A DNA stretch of 64,000 nt from NCBI RefSeq assembly GCF_029893085.1, contig NZ_JARXWI010000006.1:166256-230255 (forward strand), given 5' to 3'. Of the stretch, positions 33,857 through 42,995 are shown piece after piece. Position 1 is the stretch's first letter. Every line of letters begins with the position of its first letter. The notes below the pieces were generated by a model. It was not told the origin of the DNA and searched no databases. It worked only from the letters and a program-made list of their open reading frames with translations. The DNA comes from Parabacteroides sp. PFB2-10. Lineage in GTDB: Bacteria > Bacteroidota > Bacteroidia > Bacteroidales > Tannerellaceae. The position numbers and the translations under genes are program-made.

Positions 33857-35275
33857 ATGATAAATAGTTACTTAGGAAAACTAATCTCTGTTAATTTCCC
33901 CCATACCCCGACGCCAAACCAGGCTCACGCGATAGAGATAATTGTTGATTTCCTTCAGTCGACCCAGCCCAACACCCTCCTTCTTCTTAAGGGATATGCC
34001 GGGACAGGCAAGACATCCCTGATAGGCGCGCTGGTCAAAACACTGACACAATTAAAGCAAAAAACAGTGCTGTTAGCCCCGACAGGCAGGGCTGCCAAAG
34101 TGTTCTCGGGATATGCCAACCACAAAGCCCTGACCATCCACAAGAAGATATACCGCCAAAAGACATTCTCCCCCGAGATGACAGGCTTCCAACTTAGCCA
34201 AAACCTGCACCGCGACACCCTTTTTATTGTCGACGAAGCCTCAATGATCACCAACGAAGGGATCGACTCACACCTCTTCGGCGAAGGGCGCCTGTTGGAC
34301 GACCTGATCCGGTATGTGTACGAGAATGAAAACGGACGCTTGATTTTGATGGGTGATACCGCCCAGCTTCCGCCGGTAAAGCAAACCGAAAGCCCGGCGC
34401 TCAGTCGTCAGGTGTTGCGGGGGTACGGATTGGAAGTGAGCGAGATACAACTCACCCAGGTGGTGCGCCAGGCCGATGATTCGGGCATACTTTACAACGC
34501 CACCCGCCTGCGTGAAGCCCTTGCTGCACACACCGTGGAGATCTTTCCCCGCCTGCGCCTGGGCTTTGCCGATTTCCGCAAGGTGAACGGAATGGATCTG
34601 ATTGAAGAAATCTCGTCGGCCTACTACCGCAACGGCAGGGAAGAAACCATCGTTATCACGCGCAGCAATAAACGGGCAACAATCTACAACAACGGTATCC
34701 GCAACCGCATCCTCGACCGCGAAGAAGAACTCTCGGCCGGCGATTTCCTGATGATAGCCAAAAACAACTACTACTGGACGGAAAAAGAGAAGATCGAAGC
34801 GATGGATTTCATTGCCAACGGTGATATTGTGGAGGTACGCAGAGTACGCAAAACTTATGAAATGTATGGTTTCCGATTCGCCGACGTCGAGGTGCACTTT
34901 CCCGACTATGACGTAGAAATGGAGATACGGATCCTATTCGACACGCTTCAGTCGGAGACACCGGCTCTCACCCGGGAGGAAAATGATCGCTTGTTTCAGG
35001 CCATATTGGAAGACTACGAAGAGATCACCCGCCAAAGCGATAAGATGAAACAGCTCAAAGCCGATGCCTGGTACAACGCCGTACAGGTGAAATATGCCTA
35101 TGCGATCACCTGCCACAAAGCGCAGGGCGGACAATGGAGCCATGTTTTTCTTGATATCGGCTACGTGACCGAAGAGATGCTGGGCGAAAACTTCTACCGT
35201 TGGCTATACACCGCCTTTACCCGTGCGACCAATAGCCTCTATTTGGTGAACCTACCCAAAGAATTTGAGGAATAA
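33857..35275 (+). CDS. SF1B DNA helicase, RecD2/Dda-like AAA family
   Basis: A 472-residue helicase. Q-motif-like TPTPNQAHAI opens the protein, then Walker A LKGYAGTGKTSLIGAL near residue 45, motif Ia LLAPTGRAAKVFS, motif II LFIVDEASMI, motif III LILMGDTAQLPPV, motif IV-like IVITRSNKRA and the UvrD-type C-terminal motifs YAITCHKAQGGQW and RWLYTAFTRAT. It lacks the N-terminal region of full RecD and has no RecBC/AddAB partner nearby, so it is a stand-alone Dda/RecD2-type enzyme, likely in replication or repair. It is transcribed alone; a type B palindromic element follows its stop. Confidence 0.92.
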   Translation: MINSYLGKLISVNFPHTPTPNQAHAIEIIVDFLQSTQPNTLLLLKGYAGTGKTSLIGALVKTLTQLKQKTVLLAPTGRAAKVFSGYANHKALTIHKKIYRQKTFSPEMTGFQLSQNLHRDTLFIVDEASMITNEGIDSHLFGEGRLLDDLIRYVYENENGRLILMGDTAQLPPVKQTESPALSRQVLRGYGLEVSEIQLTQVVRQADDSGILYNATRLREALAAHTVEIFPRLRLGFADFRKVNGMDLIEEISSAYYRNGREETIVITRSNKRATIYNNGIRNRILDREEELSAGDFLMIAKNNYYWTEKEKIEAMDFIANGDIVEVRRVRKTYEMYGFRFADVEVHFPDYDVEMEIRILFDTLQSETPALTREENDRLFQAILEDYEEITRQSDKMKQLKADAWYNAVQVKYAYAITCHKAQGGQWSHVFLDIGYVTEEMLGENFYRWLYTAFTRATNSLYLVNLPKEFEE

Positions 35276-35286
35276 TCCGAAAACAC

Positions 35287-35435
35287 AAGTGTAAGCTGAA
35301 TAGGTCGTTTTTTAGTTAAAACGACAGGGGTTTGCTTACACTTCAAATGTTAACAAATACTAACTCCCGGGGGTTTGTCTTCAAAGTCCCGGGTTTTTGA
35401 CAAAATTCTCCTGCCGAAATATCATTTTGTCATTT
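35287..35435 (+). repeat. CTCCCGGGAG palindromic element, type B copy 2
   Basis: Matches 28647-28797 in opposite orientation. GTGTAAGC (35289-35296) and GCTTACAC (35334-35341) flank TTTTTTAGTTAAAA; then CTTCAAATGTTAACAAATACTAA, a one-mismatch core CTCCCGGGGG (35364-35373) and TTTGTCTTCAAAGTCCCGGG. It lies between the helicase gene and the ABC exporter operon. Confidence 0.88.
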
Positions 35436-35512
35436 TGCCAAAACAGAAATGATATTTCGTTTTCTTGTCGGAAAAGGCTTGAAATTGATTATTTTTGCCT
35501 GCCCATAGAGCA

Positions 35513-37237
35513 ATGAAGAAATACTGGGACATTCTGAAGAAATACAAGGTCGGACTATTGCTTAGTCCTTTTCTTGTTTTGGCAGGGGTTGTGAGCGAAA
35601 CGATCCAACCTTATTTTATGTCTCAGATCGTAGACCGGGGCGTGATGCAAAACGACCTTTCGGTGATCACCCGAACCGGTACGCTGATGGTCGTCGTCTC
35701 CCTGATCGGCTTATGCGCCAGTATCATCAATATCTATGTCTCTTCCAAAACATCCATCGGGTTCGGGACCGATCTGCGTGGCAAGCTGTTCCATAAAATC
35801 CAGCAACTGGCTTTTCCTGATATCGACTATTTCAGCTCGGCCTCGCTGATTACGCGCCTGACCAACGACGTGACCCGCATTCAGCAAGTCATTATGATGT
35901 CGATGCGCATCATGCTTCGCGCGCCGATGATGCTGGTGATGGCGATCTTTTTCATTATTAATATAAACAAAGAACTGGCGCTTATCCTGACCGCCTCCAT
36001 CCCGCTATTGGCCGTTAGTGTATTCTTTATATTGAAAAAAGGCTTTCCTTTCTTCCTGATCGTGCAACAGAAAATCGACGCATTGAACGGTGTGGTGCGT
36101 GAGAACCTGATCAATATCCGGGTGGTCAAATCCTTCGTCCGGGAAGAATTCGAAACAGAAAAGTTCACCCGCAATAGCGAAGAGTTGCGGGATATTGTGA
36201 TCCGTGCCTCGAATATCATCGTGTCGCTTTTTCCCGCCATGCAACTGATACTCAACCTGTCGGTATTGGCCATCCTCTGGTTCGGAGGCATCAAGGTGAT
36301 GAACAGCGACCTGCAAGTGGGCGAATTGATCTCCTTTGTCAACTACCTGATGCAGGTGTTGATGTCGCTGATGATGCTCTCGATGGTGATTATGACCTAC
36401 GCGCGTGCATCGGCCTCGTCGGACCGCATTGTGGAGGTACTCGACAAAAAGCCTTCCCTCGCCGACACACCCGAAGGAACAACAAACCATCACCGGATCA
36501 CGGAAGGCAAGGTGGCTTTCGATCATGTCAGCTTCCGGTATAGTGGTGGGGAGACGGATGTGCTTCGCGATATCAACTTCGAGATTCAACCGGGAGAGAC
36601 CATTGCCGTGGTCGGCATGACCGGCTCGGGGAAAAGCTCGCTCTTGCAACTGATCCCTCGCCTGTATGACGCCACGGAAGGCCGTGTCCGCATTGACGAT
36701 CGGGATGTAAAAAGCTACTCCCTCGACGAACTGCACCGGAAGATAGGCGTGGTATTGCAGAAAAACGAACTTTTCTCAGGAACGATCATGGAAAACCTCC
36801 GCTGGGGCAATCCCGAAGCGACCGAAGAAGAGGTGGAAGAGGCGGCGCGGGCAGCCGAAGCACACGATTTCATCAATTCTTTCCCGGAAGGATACAACAC
36901 CCAACTGGGAAGAGGCGGCGTCAATGTGTCGGGCGGACAAAAGCAACGCCTCTGCATAGCCCGTGCCCTTTTGCGCAAACCGAAAGTATTGATCTTAGAC
37001 GATAGCACAAGCGCCGTCGACAGCGAAACGGAACTGAAAATACGCTCCAACCTGGCCACCTACCTGCAGGAGACGACATTGTTTGTGATCACACAACGCA
37101 TCCACACCATGCAGTCGGCCGACCGGGTGATCATATTGGAAGACGGTGAAATCGATGCCATCGGCCGACCGGAGGAGCTTATGGAGCAATCGACTATCTA
37201 CCGGGAGATCTATCATTCACAGCAATTGGTAAATTAA
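35513..37237 (+). CDS. ABC exporter subunit 1 (TMD-NBD, degenerate nucleotide site)
   Basis: A 574-residue half-transporter: six membrane helices (about 15-290) and an NBD (about 335-570). Walker A GMTGSGKSSL, Q-loop VVLQKNE and signature VSGGQKQRLC are normal. Walker B ends in LDDSTSAVD, with Asp for the catalytic Glu, and the switch segment is FVITQRIH, with Gln where the His of AHR is expected. This marks the degenerate site of heterodimeric exporters. The ATG at 35513 is used; an upstream start would fall inside the TATTTTTG -7 box (35490-35497). Substrate unknown; multidrug or lipid export is likely. Its stop TAA is joined directly to the next ATG. Confidence 0.93.
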   Translation: MKKYWDILKKYKVGLLLSPFLVLAGVVSETIQPYFMSQIVDRGVMQNDLSVITRTGTLMVVVSLIGLCASIINIYVSSKTSIGFGTDLRGKLFHKIQQLAFPDIDYFSSASLITRLTNDVTRIQQVIMMSMRIMLRAPMMLVMAIFFIININKELALILTASIPLLAVSVFFILKKGFPFFLIVQQKIDALNGVVRENLINIRVVKSFVREEFETEKFTRNSEELRDIVIRASNIIVSLFPAMQLILNLSVLAILWFGGIKVMNSDLQVGELISFVNYLMQVLMSLMMLSMVIMTYARASASSDRIVEVLDKKPSLADTPEGTTNHHRITEGKVAFDHVSFRYSGGETDVLRDINFEIQPGETIAVVGMTGSGKSSLLQLIPRLYDATEGRVRIDDRDVKSYSLDELHRKIGVVLQKNELFSGTIMENLRWGNPEATEEEVEEAARAAEAHDFINSFPEGYNTQLGRGGVNVSGGQKQRLCIARALLRKPKVLILDDSTSAVDSETELKIRSNLATYLQETTLFVITQRIHTMQSADRVIILEDGEIDAIGRPEELMEQSTIYREIYHSQQLVN

Positions 37238-39004
37238 ATGGCAGACAAGAAAAAACATATCAACGAGGGAAAGCCGAAGGAGAGCAAGAAAACGCTTCGC
37301 CGCATGGTCTCCTATCTGCGTGCCGACCGGAAGAGGCTCGTTGGGATTGCCCTGTTGATTGTTGTCGAAGCCGTCTGCAGCCTGATGGGATCCTATATGC
37401 TGAGGCCTATCATTAATAAGTATATTATTCCTGCCGATATGGCCGGACTCATCCGGGCGCTCGCTTTCCTGGGAGGCATCTACCTCGCGGGAGTGGTAGC
37501 GATGTGGGTGCAGTACCGATTGCTCAATGTGATCGGCCAGCAAACCGTCACCCGCATCCGCGCCGATCTGTTCCACAAAATGGAGCGCTTGCCACTCAAC
37601 TATTTCGACACCCACCAGCATGGCGACCTGATGAGCCGCTATACCAACGACATCGACCGTATCAGCGATGCCTTGACCGATAGCCTGGCGGAGATCATGA
37701 CCAGCGTACTCATGCTGACAGGGATCGTGACGATGATGATCTACATTAGCCCGGTATTGACCCTGGTTACGTTTATTACCATTCCGCTTATGATTCTCTT
37801 TGCCCGCTACATTGTGAAGAAAAGCCGCAAATACTTCAAGGCGCAACAGGATGCCCTGGGGGAGATCAACGGATACACGGAAGAGATGATCAGCGGACAG
37901 AAGGTTATCAAACTCTTCGGTCACGAACAAAAGGTAGAGGCCGACTTCGAAAAACTCAACCAGGATCTCAACGCCAAGTCGCAAAAGGCGCAGTTCTATT
38001 CGGGATTGATGATGCCGGTGATGCAAAACCTCAGCACCCTCAATTTTGTTATTATCACCATTGCCGGAGGGCTGTTGGCACTCTTCCGGGGATTCGACAT
38101 CGGCGGACTGGCGGCTTTCCTGCAATATTCCCGTCAGTTCGGACGGCCTATCAACCAGTTGGCCAGCCTCTACAACAGCATACAGGCTGCTTTGGCCGGA
38201 GCCGAACGTATCTTTCAGGTGATCGACGAGGCACCCGAACCGGCAGACGCGCCGGAGGCTGTTGCCCTGACAGAGGTGAAAGGGGATGTCAGGATGCAAG
38301 ATGTTATTTTCGGATATGAGCCCGAACATACCGTACTTAAAGGAATATCCCTACATGCTTCGCCCGGATGTAAGATCGCCTTGGTTGGAGCAACAGGCGC
38401 GGGCAAGACCACCATTATGAACCTCCTGCCCCGCTTCTACGATATCCTCTCGGGCGAAATAACCATCGACAACCATCCGATCGGGCAAATCAAACGGGAG
38501 GATCTGCGCAAATCGATGGCGATTGTGTTGCAGGATACCCATCTGTTTACCGGCACCGTCCGGGAAAATATCCGTTTCGGACGCCTGGAAGCGAGCGACG
38601 AAGAAGTAGTTCGGGCAGCTAAATTAACCGCTGCTCACTCCTTTATCCGCCGCCTACCACACGGCTATGATACCCTACTCGAGAACGACGGTGCCAACCT
38701 GAGCCAGGGACAACGCCAATTGCTCAACATTGCCCGGGCGGCCGTGGCCGATCCCTCTATTCTCCTGCTCGACGAAGCCACCAGCAATATCGATACCCGC
38801 AGCGAATTGTTGATACAAAAGGGACTGGATCAGTTGATGGAAGGGCGTACCAGCCTGATCATCGCACACCGCCTGTCGACCGTTCGCAACGCACACCTGA
38901 TCATGGTGCTCGAAAATGGGGAGATCATCGAACGGGGCAACCACGAACAACTGATGGAACAAAAAGGGAAATACTATACCCTCTACAGGGAACAGTTTAA
39001 ATAA
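37238..39004 (+). CDS. ABC exporter subunit 2 (TMD-NBD, canonical site)
   Basis: A 588-residue partner of the preceding gene, starting on the base after its stop. Six membrane helices (about 30-310) and an NBD with Walker A GATGAGKTTIMN, Walker B ILLLDEATSNID with the catalytic Glu, and LIIAHRLST with the switch His. Its signature motif is altered, LSQGQRQ instead of LSGGQ. Since each site uses one subunit's Walker motifs and the other's signature, the altered signature here meets the degenerate Walker B of subunit 1. The two therefore form one dead and one active site, as in TM287/288-type heterodimers. Confidence 0.94.
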   Translation: MADKKKHINEGKPKESKKTLRRMVSYLRADRKRLVGIALLIVVEAVCSLMGSYMLRPIINKYIIPADMAGLIRALAFLGGIYLAGVVAMWVQYRLLNVIGQQTVTRIRADLFHKMERLPLNYFDTHQHGDLMSRYTNDIDRISDALTDSLAEIMTSVLMLTGIVTMMIYISPVLTLVTFITIPLMILFARYIVKKSRKYFKAQQDALGEINGYTEEMISGQKVIKLFGHEQKVEADFEKLNQDLNAKSQKAQFYSGLMMPVMQNLSTLNFVIITIAGGLLALFRGFDIGGLAAFLQYSRQFGRPINQLASLYNSIQAALAGAERIFQVIDEAPEPADAPEAVALTEVKGDVRMQDVIFGYEPEHTVLKGISLHASPGCKIALVGATGAGKTTIMNLLPRFYDILSGEITIDNHPIGQIKREDLRKSMAIVLQDTHLFTGTVRENIRFGRLEASDEEVVRAAKLTAAHSFIRRLPHGYDTLLENDGANLSQGQRQLLNIARAAVADPSILLLDEATSNIDTRSELLIQKGLDQLMEGRTSLIIAHRLSTVRNAHLIMVLENGEIIERGNHEQLMEQKGKYYTLYREQFK

Positions 39005-39079
39005 ATACAACAAAAAGCAATCTTTCATTCCTGTTTTATTGATATTTGACAGAAAAAGAGGTAAAAATCTTATAATTTC

Positions 39080-39110
39080 TTTGCGCGTTTAGATTATTAT
39101 CCTACATTTG
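39080..39110 (+). promoter_or_regulatory. Promoter of the ilv operon
   Basis: TTTG at 39080-39083, 19 nt, then TACATTTG at 39103-39110: both boxes match the Bacteroidetes consensus at the preferred spacing. Transcription would start near 39117, about 24 nt before the leader peptide. Confidence 0.85.
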
Positions 39111-39140
39111 CATCGTCAAAAGAAAAAATGACGCATAATC

Positions 39141-39200
39141 ATGACAACAAACGTATTGCATATTATTCTCGTGGTCGTCCTTCTAGTCATTAGCAGGTAA
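39141..39200 (+). CDS. ilv operon leader peptide (branched-chain attenuator)
   Basis: A 19-codon reading frame, MTTNVLHIILVVVLLVISR then TAA. Twelve of the 19 residues are Ile, Leu or Val, ten of them in the 12-residue run from Leu6 to Ile17 region. It lies between a perfect promoter and a terminator ahead of ilvD. A ribosome short of charged Ile/Leu/Val tRNA would stall here and leave 39203-39210 free to form the antiterminator; a ribosome that reaches the stop codon covers it. This is the logic of ilv leaders in enteric bacteria. Translation itself is inferred. Confidence 0.85.
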   Translation: MTTNVLHIILVVVLLVISR

Positions 39201-39250
39201 GTGAGAAAGGTATGCATATAGTTATGTAAGTCATAAATGATAGTTGTAGG

Positions 39251-39279
39251 CCTTTCTCCGTAGAGAAGGGTCTTTTTTA
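39251..39279 (+). terminator. ilv attenuator (terminator / antiterminator switch)
   Basis: Stem CCTTTCTC (39251-39258) / GAGAAGGG (39263-39270) with a CGTA loop is followed by TCTTTTTTATTTT. The 5' arm CCTTTCTC is also perfectly complementary to GAGAAAGG at 39203-39210, 3 nt after the leader stop codon; the alternative stem has eight pairs and would prevent the terminator, whose stem has one G-U pair. Confidence 0.85.
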
Positions 39280-39310
39280 TTTTAATGAAACGAAAACAAA
39301 CAACGGTAGG

Positions 39311-41140
39311 ATGAAAATAAAATTGCGCAGTTCACAAAGCACAGAAGGTCGACGGATGGCCGGCGCACGCGCCCTATGGCGGGCCAACGGAATGAAAGAA
39401 GAACAGTTTGGTAAACCGATTATCGCCATCGTAAACTCGTTTACGCAATTTGTACCGGGTCATGTGCATCTGCACGAGATCGGACAACGGGTGAAGGCGG
39501 CCATCGAGGCACAGGGCTGTTTTGCGGCTGAGTTTAATACAATCGCGATCGACGATGGCATTGCTATGGGACACGATGGCATGCTCTATTCGTTGCCCTC
39601 CCGGGATATTATCGCGGACAGCGTGGAATATATGGTCAATGCCCATAAAGCGGATGCGATGGTATGTATCAGCAACTGCGATAAGATCACACCGGGTATG
39701 CTGATGGCCTCTATGCGATTGAATATTCCTACGGTTTTTGTATCCGGAGGGCCGATGGAAGCTGGAGAACTGGATGGACGCTACCTGGATCTGATCGATG
39801 CCATGATCGAAGCGGCCGACGATTCGATCAGTGACGAACAGGTGGAGAAGGTGGAACGCTCGGCTTGTCCTACCTGCGGAAGCTGTTCCGGCATGTTCAC
39901 CGCCAACTCCATGAATTGCCTGAATGAGGCGATCGGACTGGCGCTTCCGGGCAATGGAACGATCGTGGCAACACATGCCAACCGGACATCGCTCTTCGAC
40001 CAAGCCGCCCGGCTGATTGTAGAAAATGCTTACAAATACTACCGCGACGGCGACGAATCGGTATTGCCCCGCAATATTGCCACCCGCCAGGCGTTTCTCA
40101 ACGCTATGTCGCTCGACATCGCGATGGGCGGATCCACCAATACGGTGCTTCATCTACTGGCCGTGGCCCATGAAGCAGAAGTTGATTTCAGCATGCAAGA
40201 CATCGACCGGCTCTCGCGCCAGACACCGGTGCTGTGCAAAGTGGCACCAAGCTGCGCGTATCATGTGCAGGATGTGAACCGCGCAGGCGGTATACTCGGC
40301 ATATTGGCGGAACTCGACAAAGGTGGACTGATTGACGGATCGGTGAAACGGGTAGATGGACTGACCCTGTCGGAAGCGATTGATCAGTACGACTTGCTCT
40401 CGCCCAACCGAACTGAAGAGGCGGTAAAAATATATAAAAGTGCACCGGCGCACCGGTTCAACCTGGTGATGGGATCACAAGAGATGTATTATAAAGAGGT
40501 AGATACCGACCGGGCAACCGGTTGCATCCGCGATATGTCGCATGCCTACGTCAGAGACGGAGGATTGGCTGTATTGTATGGAAACATTGCCGAAGCCGGC
40601 TGCGTGGTGAAAACGGCAGGTGTTGACGAAAGTATCTTCCGCTTCTCAGGTCCGGCAAAGGTGTTCGACTCACAAGAGGCTGCCTGTGAAGGAATACTAC
40701 GGGGCGATGTTGTCTCCGGTGATGTGGTGGTGATTATCTACGAAGGTCCTAAAGGAGGACCGGGTATGCAGGAAATGCTTTATCCCACCTCCTATATCAA
40801 GAGCCGCCACCTGGGCAAAGAATGTGCCCTGATCACCGACGGGCGCTTCAGTGGAGGCACTTCCGGACTCTCCATCGGGCATATCTCGCCCGAAGCGGCT
40901 GCCGGCGGTGCAATCGGGCTGGTCAAAGACCATGATATCATTGAGATAAACATACCGGAACGCACGATCAACGTAAAAGTAAACACGGAGGAACTGGCCG
41001 AACGGCGTGCAGCGGAAGAGGAGAGGGGCGCAAAAGCCTTTACCCCACCAACCCGCCAACGTGAAATAAGTAAGTCGCTGAAAGCCTATGCATCGATGGT
41101 CTCTTCGGCAGATAAGGGAGCGGTTCGTTTGATCGATTAA
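39311..41140 (+). CDS. ilvD: Dihydroxy-acid dehydratase
   Basis: A 609-residue iron-sulfur dehydratase, third common step of Ile and Val synthesis. Cluster and metal-site cysteines are in [14 protein letters not shown] and [20 protein letters not shown]; the active-site region [20 protein letters not shown] and the Mg-binding [20 protein letters not shown] are intact. First structural gene after the attenuator. Its TAA stop is followed at once by an AT-rich repeat and three tandem hairpin modules before ilvB. Confidence 0.97.
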   Translation: MKIKLRSSQSTEGRRMAGARALWRANGMKEEQFGKPIIAIVNSFTQFVPGHVHLHEIGQRVKAAIEAQGCFAAEFNTIAIDDGIAMGHDGMLYSLPSRDIIADSVEYMVNAHKADAMVCISNCDKITPGMLMASMRLNIPTVFVSGGPMEAGELDGRYLDLIDAMIEAADDSISDEQVEKVERSACPTCGSCSGMFTANSMNCLNEAIGLALPGNGTIVATHANRTSLFDQAARLIVENAYKYYRDGDESVLPRNIATRQAFLNAMSLDIAMGGSTNTVLHLLAVAHEAEVDFSMQDIDRLSRQTPVLCKVAPSCAYHVQDVNRAGGILGILAELDKGGLIDGSVKRVDGLTLSEAIDQYDLLSPNRTEEAVKIYKSAPAHRFNLVMGSQEMYYKEVDTDRATGCIRDMSHAYVRDGGLAVLYGNIAEAGCVVKTAGVDESIFRFSGPAKVFDSQEAACEGILRGDVVSGDVVVIIYEGPKGGPGMQEMLYPTSYIKSRHLGKECALITDGRFSGGTSGLSIGHISPEAAAGGAIGLVKDHDIIEINIPERTINVKVNTEELAERRAAEEERGAKAFTPPTRQREISKSLKAYASMVSSADKGAVRLID

Positions 41141-41142
41141 TT

Positions 41143-41229
41143 CATAATTGCTTAACGCTTCGCTAAGCGATCATAATTGCTTAACGCTTCGCTAAGCGAT
41201 CATAATTGCTTTACGCTTCGCTAAGCGAT
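41143..41229 (+). repeat. Three tandem 29-bp hairpin repeats between ilvD and ilvB
   Basis: Units at 41143-41171, 41172-41200 and 41201-41229; the first two are identical and the third differs by one base (T for A). Each contains GCTTAACGCTTCGCTAAGC, which folds as a GCTTA/TAAGC hairpin. They are followed by CATAATT/AATTGAT heptamers up to ilvB. The same module, non-tandem, occurs after cmk and in the fimbrial leaders. Confidence 0.95.
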
Positions 41230-41265
41230 CATAATTCATAATTGATAATTCATAATTAAAACAAT

Positions 41266-42963
41266 ATGAGTTCACAAAAAATAACCGGGTCGGAAGCTTT
41301 ATTGAAGACCCTGATAGCAGAGGGAGTAGATACGATATTCGGTTATCCGGGTGGGCAGGCTATTCCAATTTTTGATAGTCTGTATGATTATGAAGACCAG
41401 TTAAAGCTTGTATTGGTGCGTCACGAACAGGGGGCGACCCATGCGGCACAGGGCTATGCCCGCGTGTCGGGCAAGGTAGGGGTGACGCTTGTTACCTCCG
41501 GACCTGGAGCTACTAACACCATCACCGGCATTGCTGACGCGATGATGGATAGCACACCTATTGTTGTTATCACCGGGCAGGTGCCTTCGCCTCTGTTGGG
41601 AACCGATGCTTTTCAGGAGATCGATGTGATCGGCATTACGCAACCTATCACCAAATGGGCCTACCAGGTGCGCAAACCGGAAGAGATTGCCTGGGCTATC
41701 TCACGAGCATTCTATATCGCTTCTACCGGGCGTCCGGGGCCGGTTGTGATCGACCTGGCGAAAGATGCGCAGGTAGGACTGATCGACTATGCCTACGAAA
41801 AGGTGAATACGATACGCAGTTACCAGCCCTATCCGGATATTGATTTTACACAGATCCAGGCGGCTGCCGAGCTGATAAACAATGCCAAGAAGCCATTTGC
41901 GTTGGTAGGGCAGGGGGTAATCCTGGGACATGCGGAAGAGGCATTGAAAGCCATGCTGGAGAAAGCGAATATTCCTGCCGGCTTAACTGTATTGGGTCTT
42001 TCCGCTTTGCCAAGCGATCATCCGTTGAATAAAGGGATGTTAGGTATGCATGGTAATGTGGGTCCTAACCTGAAAACAATGGAATGTGATGTGTTGATCG
42101 CCATCGGTATGCGTTTCGACGACCGGGTAACAGGCAATCTGCAGACCTATGCCAAGCAGGCAAAGGTGATCCATTTCGATATCGACAACAGTGAGATCGG
42201 GAAAAATGTAGCCGTTGATGTGCCGGTTTGTGGCGATGCCAAAGAGACGCTTGCCGCCATAACCGAACTGCTTGATACGACCACCCATACGGAATGGATC
42301 GCTTCGTTCCGACAAGCGGAAGAAGAAGAGGATCAGAAGGTTATTCAAAAGGAGATTCATCCAACGGAAGGCTACCTGAAAATGGGCGAAGTGATCCGTC
42401 GCATATCGGAAGCCACTGGCCATAACGCGGTACTCGTGACCGATGTCGGGCAGAATCAAATGATGGGCGTGCGCTATTTCAAATACAACGAAACGCGAAG
42501 TGTAGTCACCTCAGGTGGCTTAGGCACAATGGGCTTCGGGCTTCCGGCAGCCATCGGCGCGAAGATGGGTGCGCCCGACCGCACGGTTTGCCTCTTTATG
42601 GGCGACGGTGGACTGCAAATGACTATCCAGGAACTGGGTACTATCATGCAGGAAAACCTAAATATCAAAATGGTGGTACTCAACAATAACTTCCTCGGCA
42701 TGGTACGCCAGTGGCAGGAACTCTTCTTCAAAGAGAGGTATTCGGGTACAGTGATGGTCAACCCCGATTTTGTGGCCATCGCAAAAGCCTACGGAATAGG
42801 CAGCCGGTTGGTGGAGAAACGGGAAGAATTGGATGGGGCGATCGCAGAGATGCTCGATCATGACGGCGCCTATCTATTGGTAGCCAACGTAGAATCGCAT
42901 GGTATGGTCTACCCGATGGTACCCGCCGGTGCCAGTATAACCCAGATTCTTTTGGGAGAATAA
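41266..42963 (+). CDS. ilvB: Acetolactate synthase, large catalytic subunit
   Basis: A 565-residue thiamine-diphosphate enzyme that makes acetolactate or acetohydroxybutyrate. The catalytic Glu is in LVRHEQGATHAAQGYAR near residue 50; the FAD-binding middle domain and the C-terminal ThDP motif GDGGLQMTIQEL...VVLNNNFLGMVRQWQ are complete. It is paired with the regulatory subunit gene 32 bp downstream. The 125-bp gap before it contains hairpin repeats, so its expression may depend on transcript stability there. Confidence 0.97.
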   Translation: MSSQKITGSEALLKTLIAEGVDTIFGYPGGQAIPIFDSLYDYEDQLKLVLVRHEQGATHAAQGYARVSGKVGVTLVTSGPGATNTITGIADAMMDSTPIVVITGQVPSPLLGTDAFQEIDVIGITQPITKWAYQVRKPEEIAWAISRAFYIASTGRPGPVVIDLAKDAQVGLIDYAYEKVNTIRSYQPYPDIDFTQIQAAAELINNAKKPFALVGQGVILGHAEEALKAMLEKANIPAGLTVLGLSALPSDHPLNKGMLGMHGNVGPNLKTMECDVLIAIGMRFDDRVTGNLQTYAKQAKVIHFDIDNSEIGKNVAVDVPVCGDAKETLAAITELLDTTTHTEWIASFRQAEEEEDQKVIQKEIHPTEGYLKMGEVIRRISEATGHNAVLVTDVGQNQMMGVRYFKYNETRSVVTSGGLGTMGFGLPAAIGAKMGAPDRTVCLFMGDGGLQMTIQELGTIMQENLNIKMVVLNNNFLGMVRQWQELFFKERYSGTVMVNPDFVAIAKAYGIGSRLVEKREELDGAIAEMLDHDGAYLLVANVESHGMVYPMVPAGASITQILLGE

Positions 42964-42995
42964 CAAACAGGAACGGACAATTAACGCACAGCAAG

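Larger units (their letters stand above)
39005..39310 (+). promoter_or_regulatory. ilv operon leader region
   Basis: 306 bp containing a promoter (39080-39110), a leader peptide gene (39141-39200), an antiterminator arm (39203-39210) and an attenuator (39251-39279). Arranged in this order they form a classical transcription-attenuation leader for the Ile-Val operon. Confidence 0.85.

Noticed and set aside
37217..38329. 370-codon minus-strand frame inside the second ABC exporter gene
   Set aside because: Antisense shadow: rich in His, Gln and Asp, covering the conserved transmembrane part of a real gene, with no recognisable domain.
39128..39193. Alternative 21-codon leader frame starting at 39128 before ilvD
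   Set aside because: It has no branched-chain bias and ends before the antiterminator arm in a different frame; the frame from 39141 fits the attenuation logic much better.
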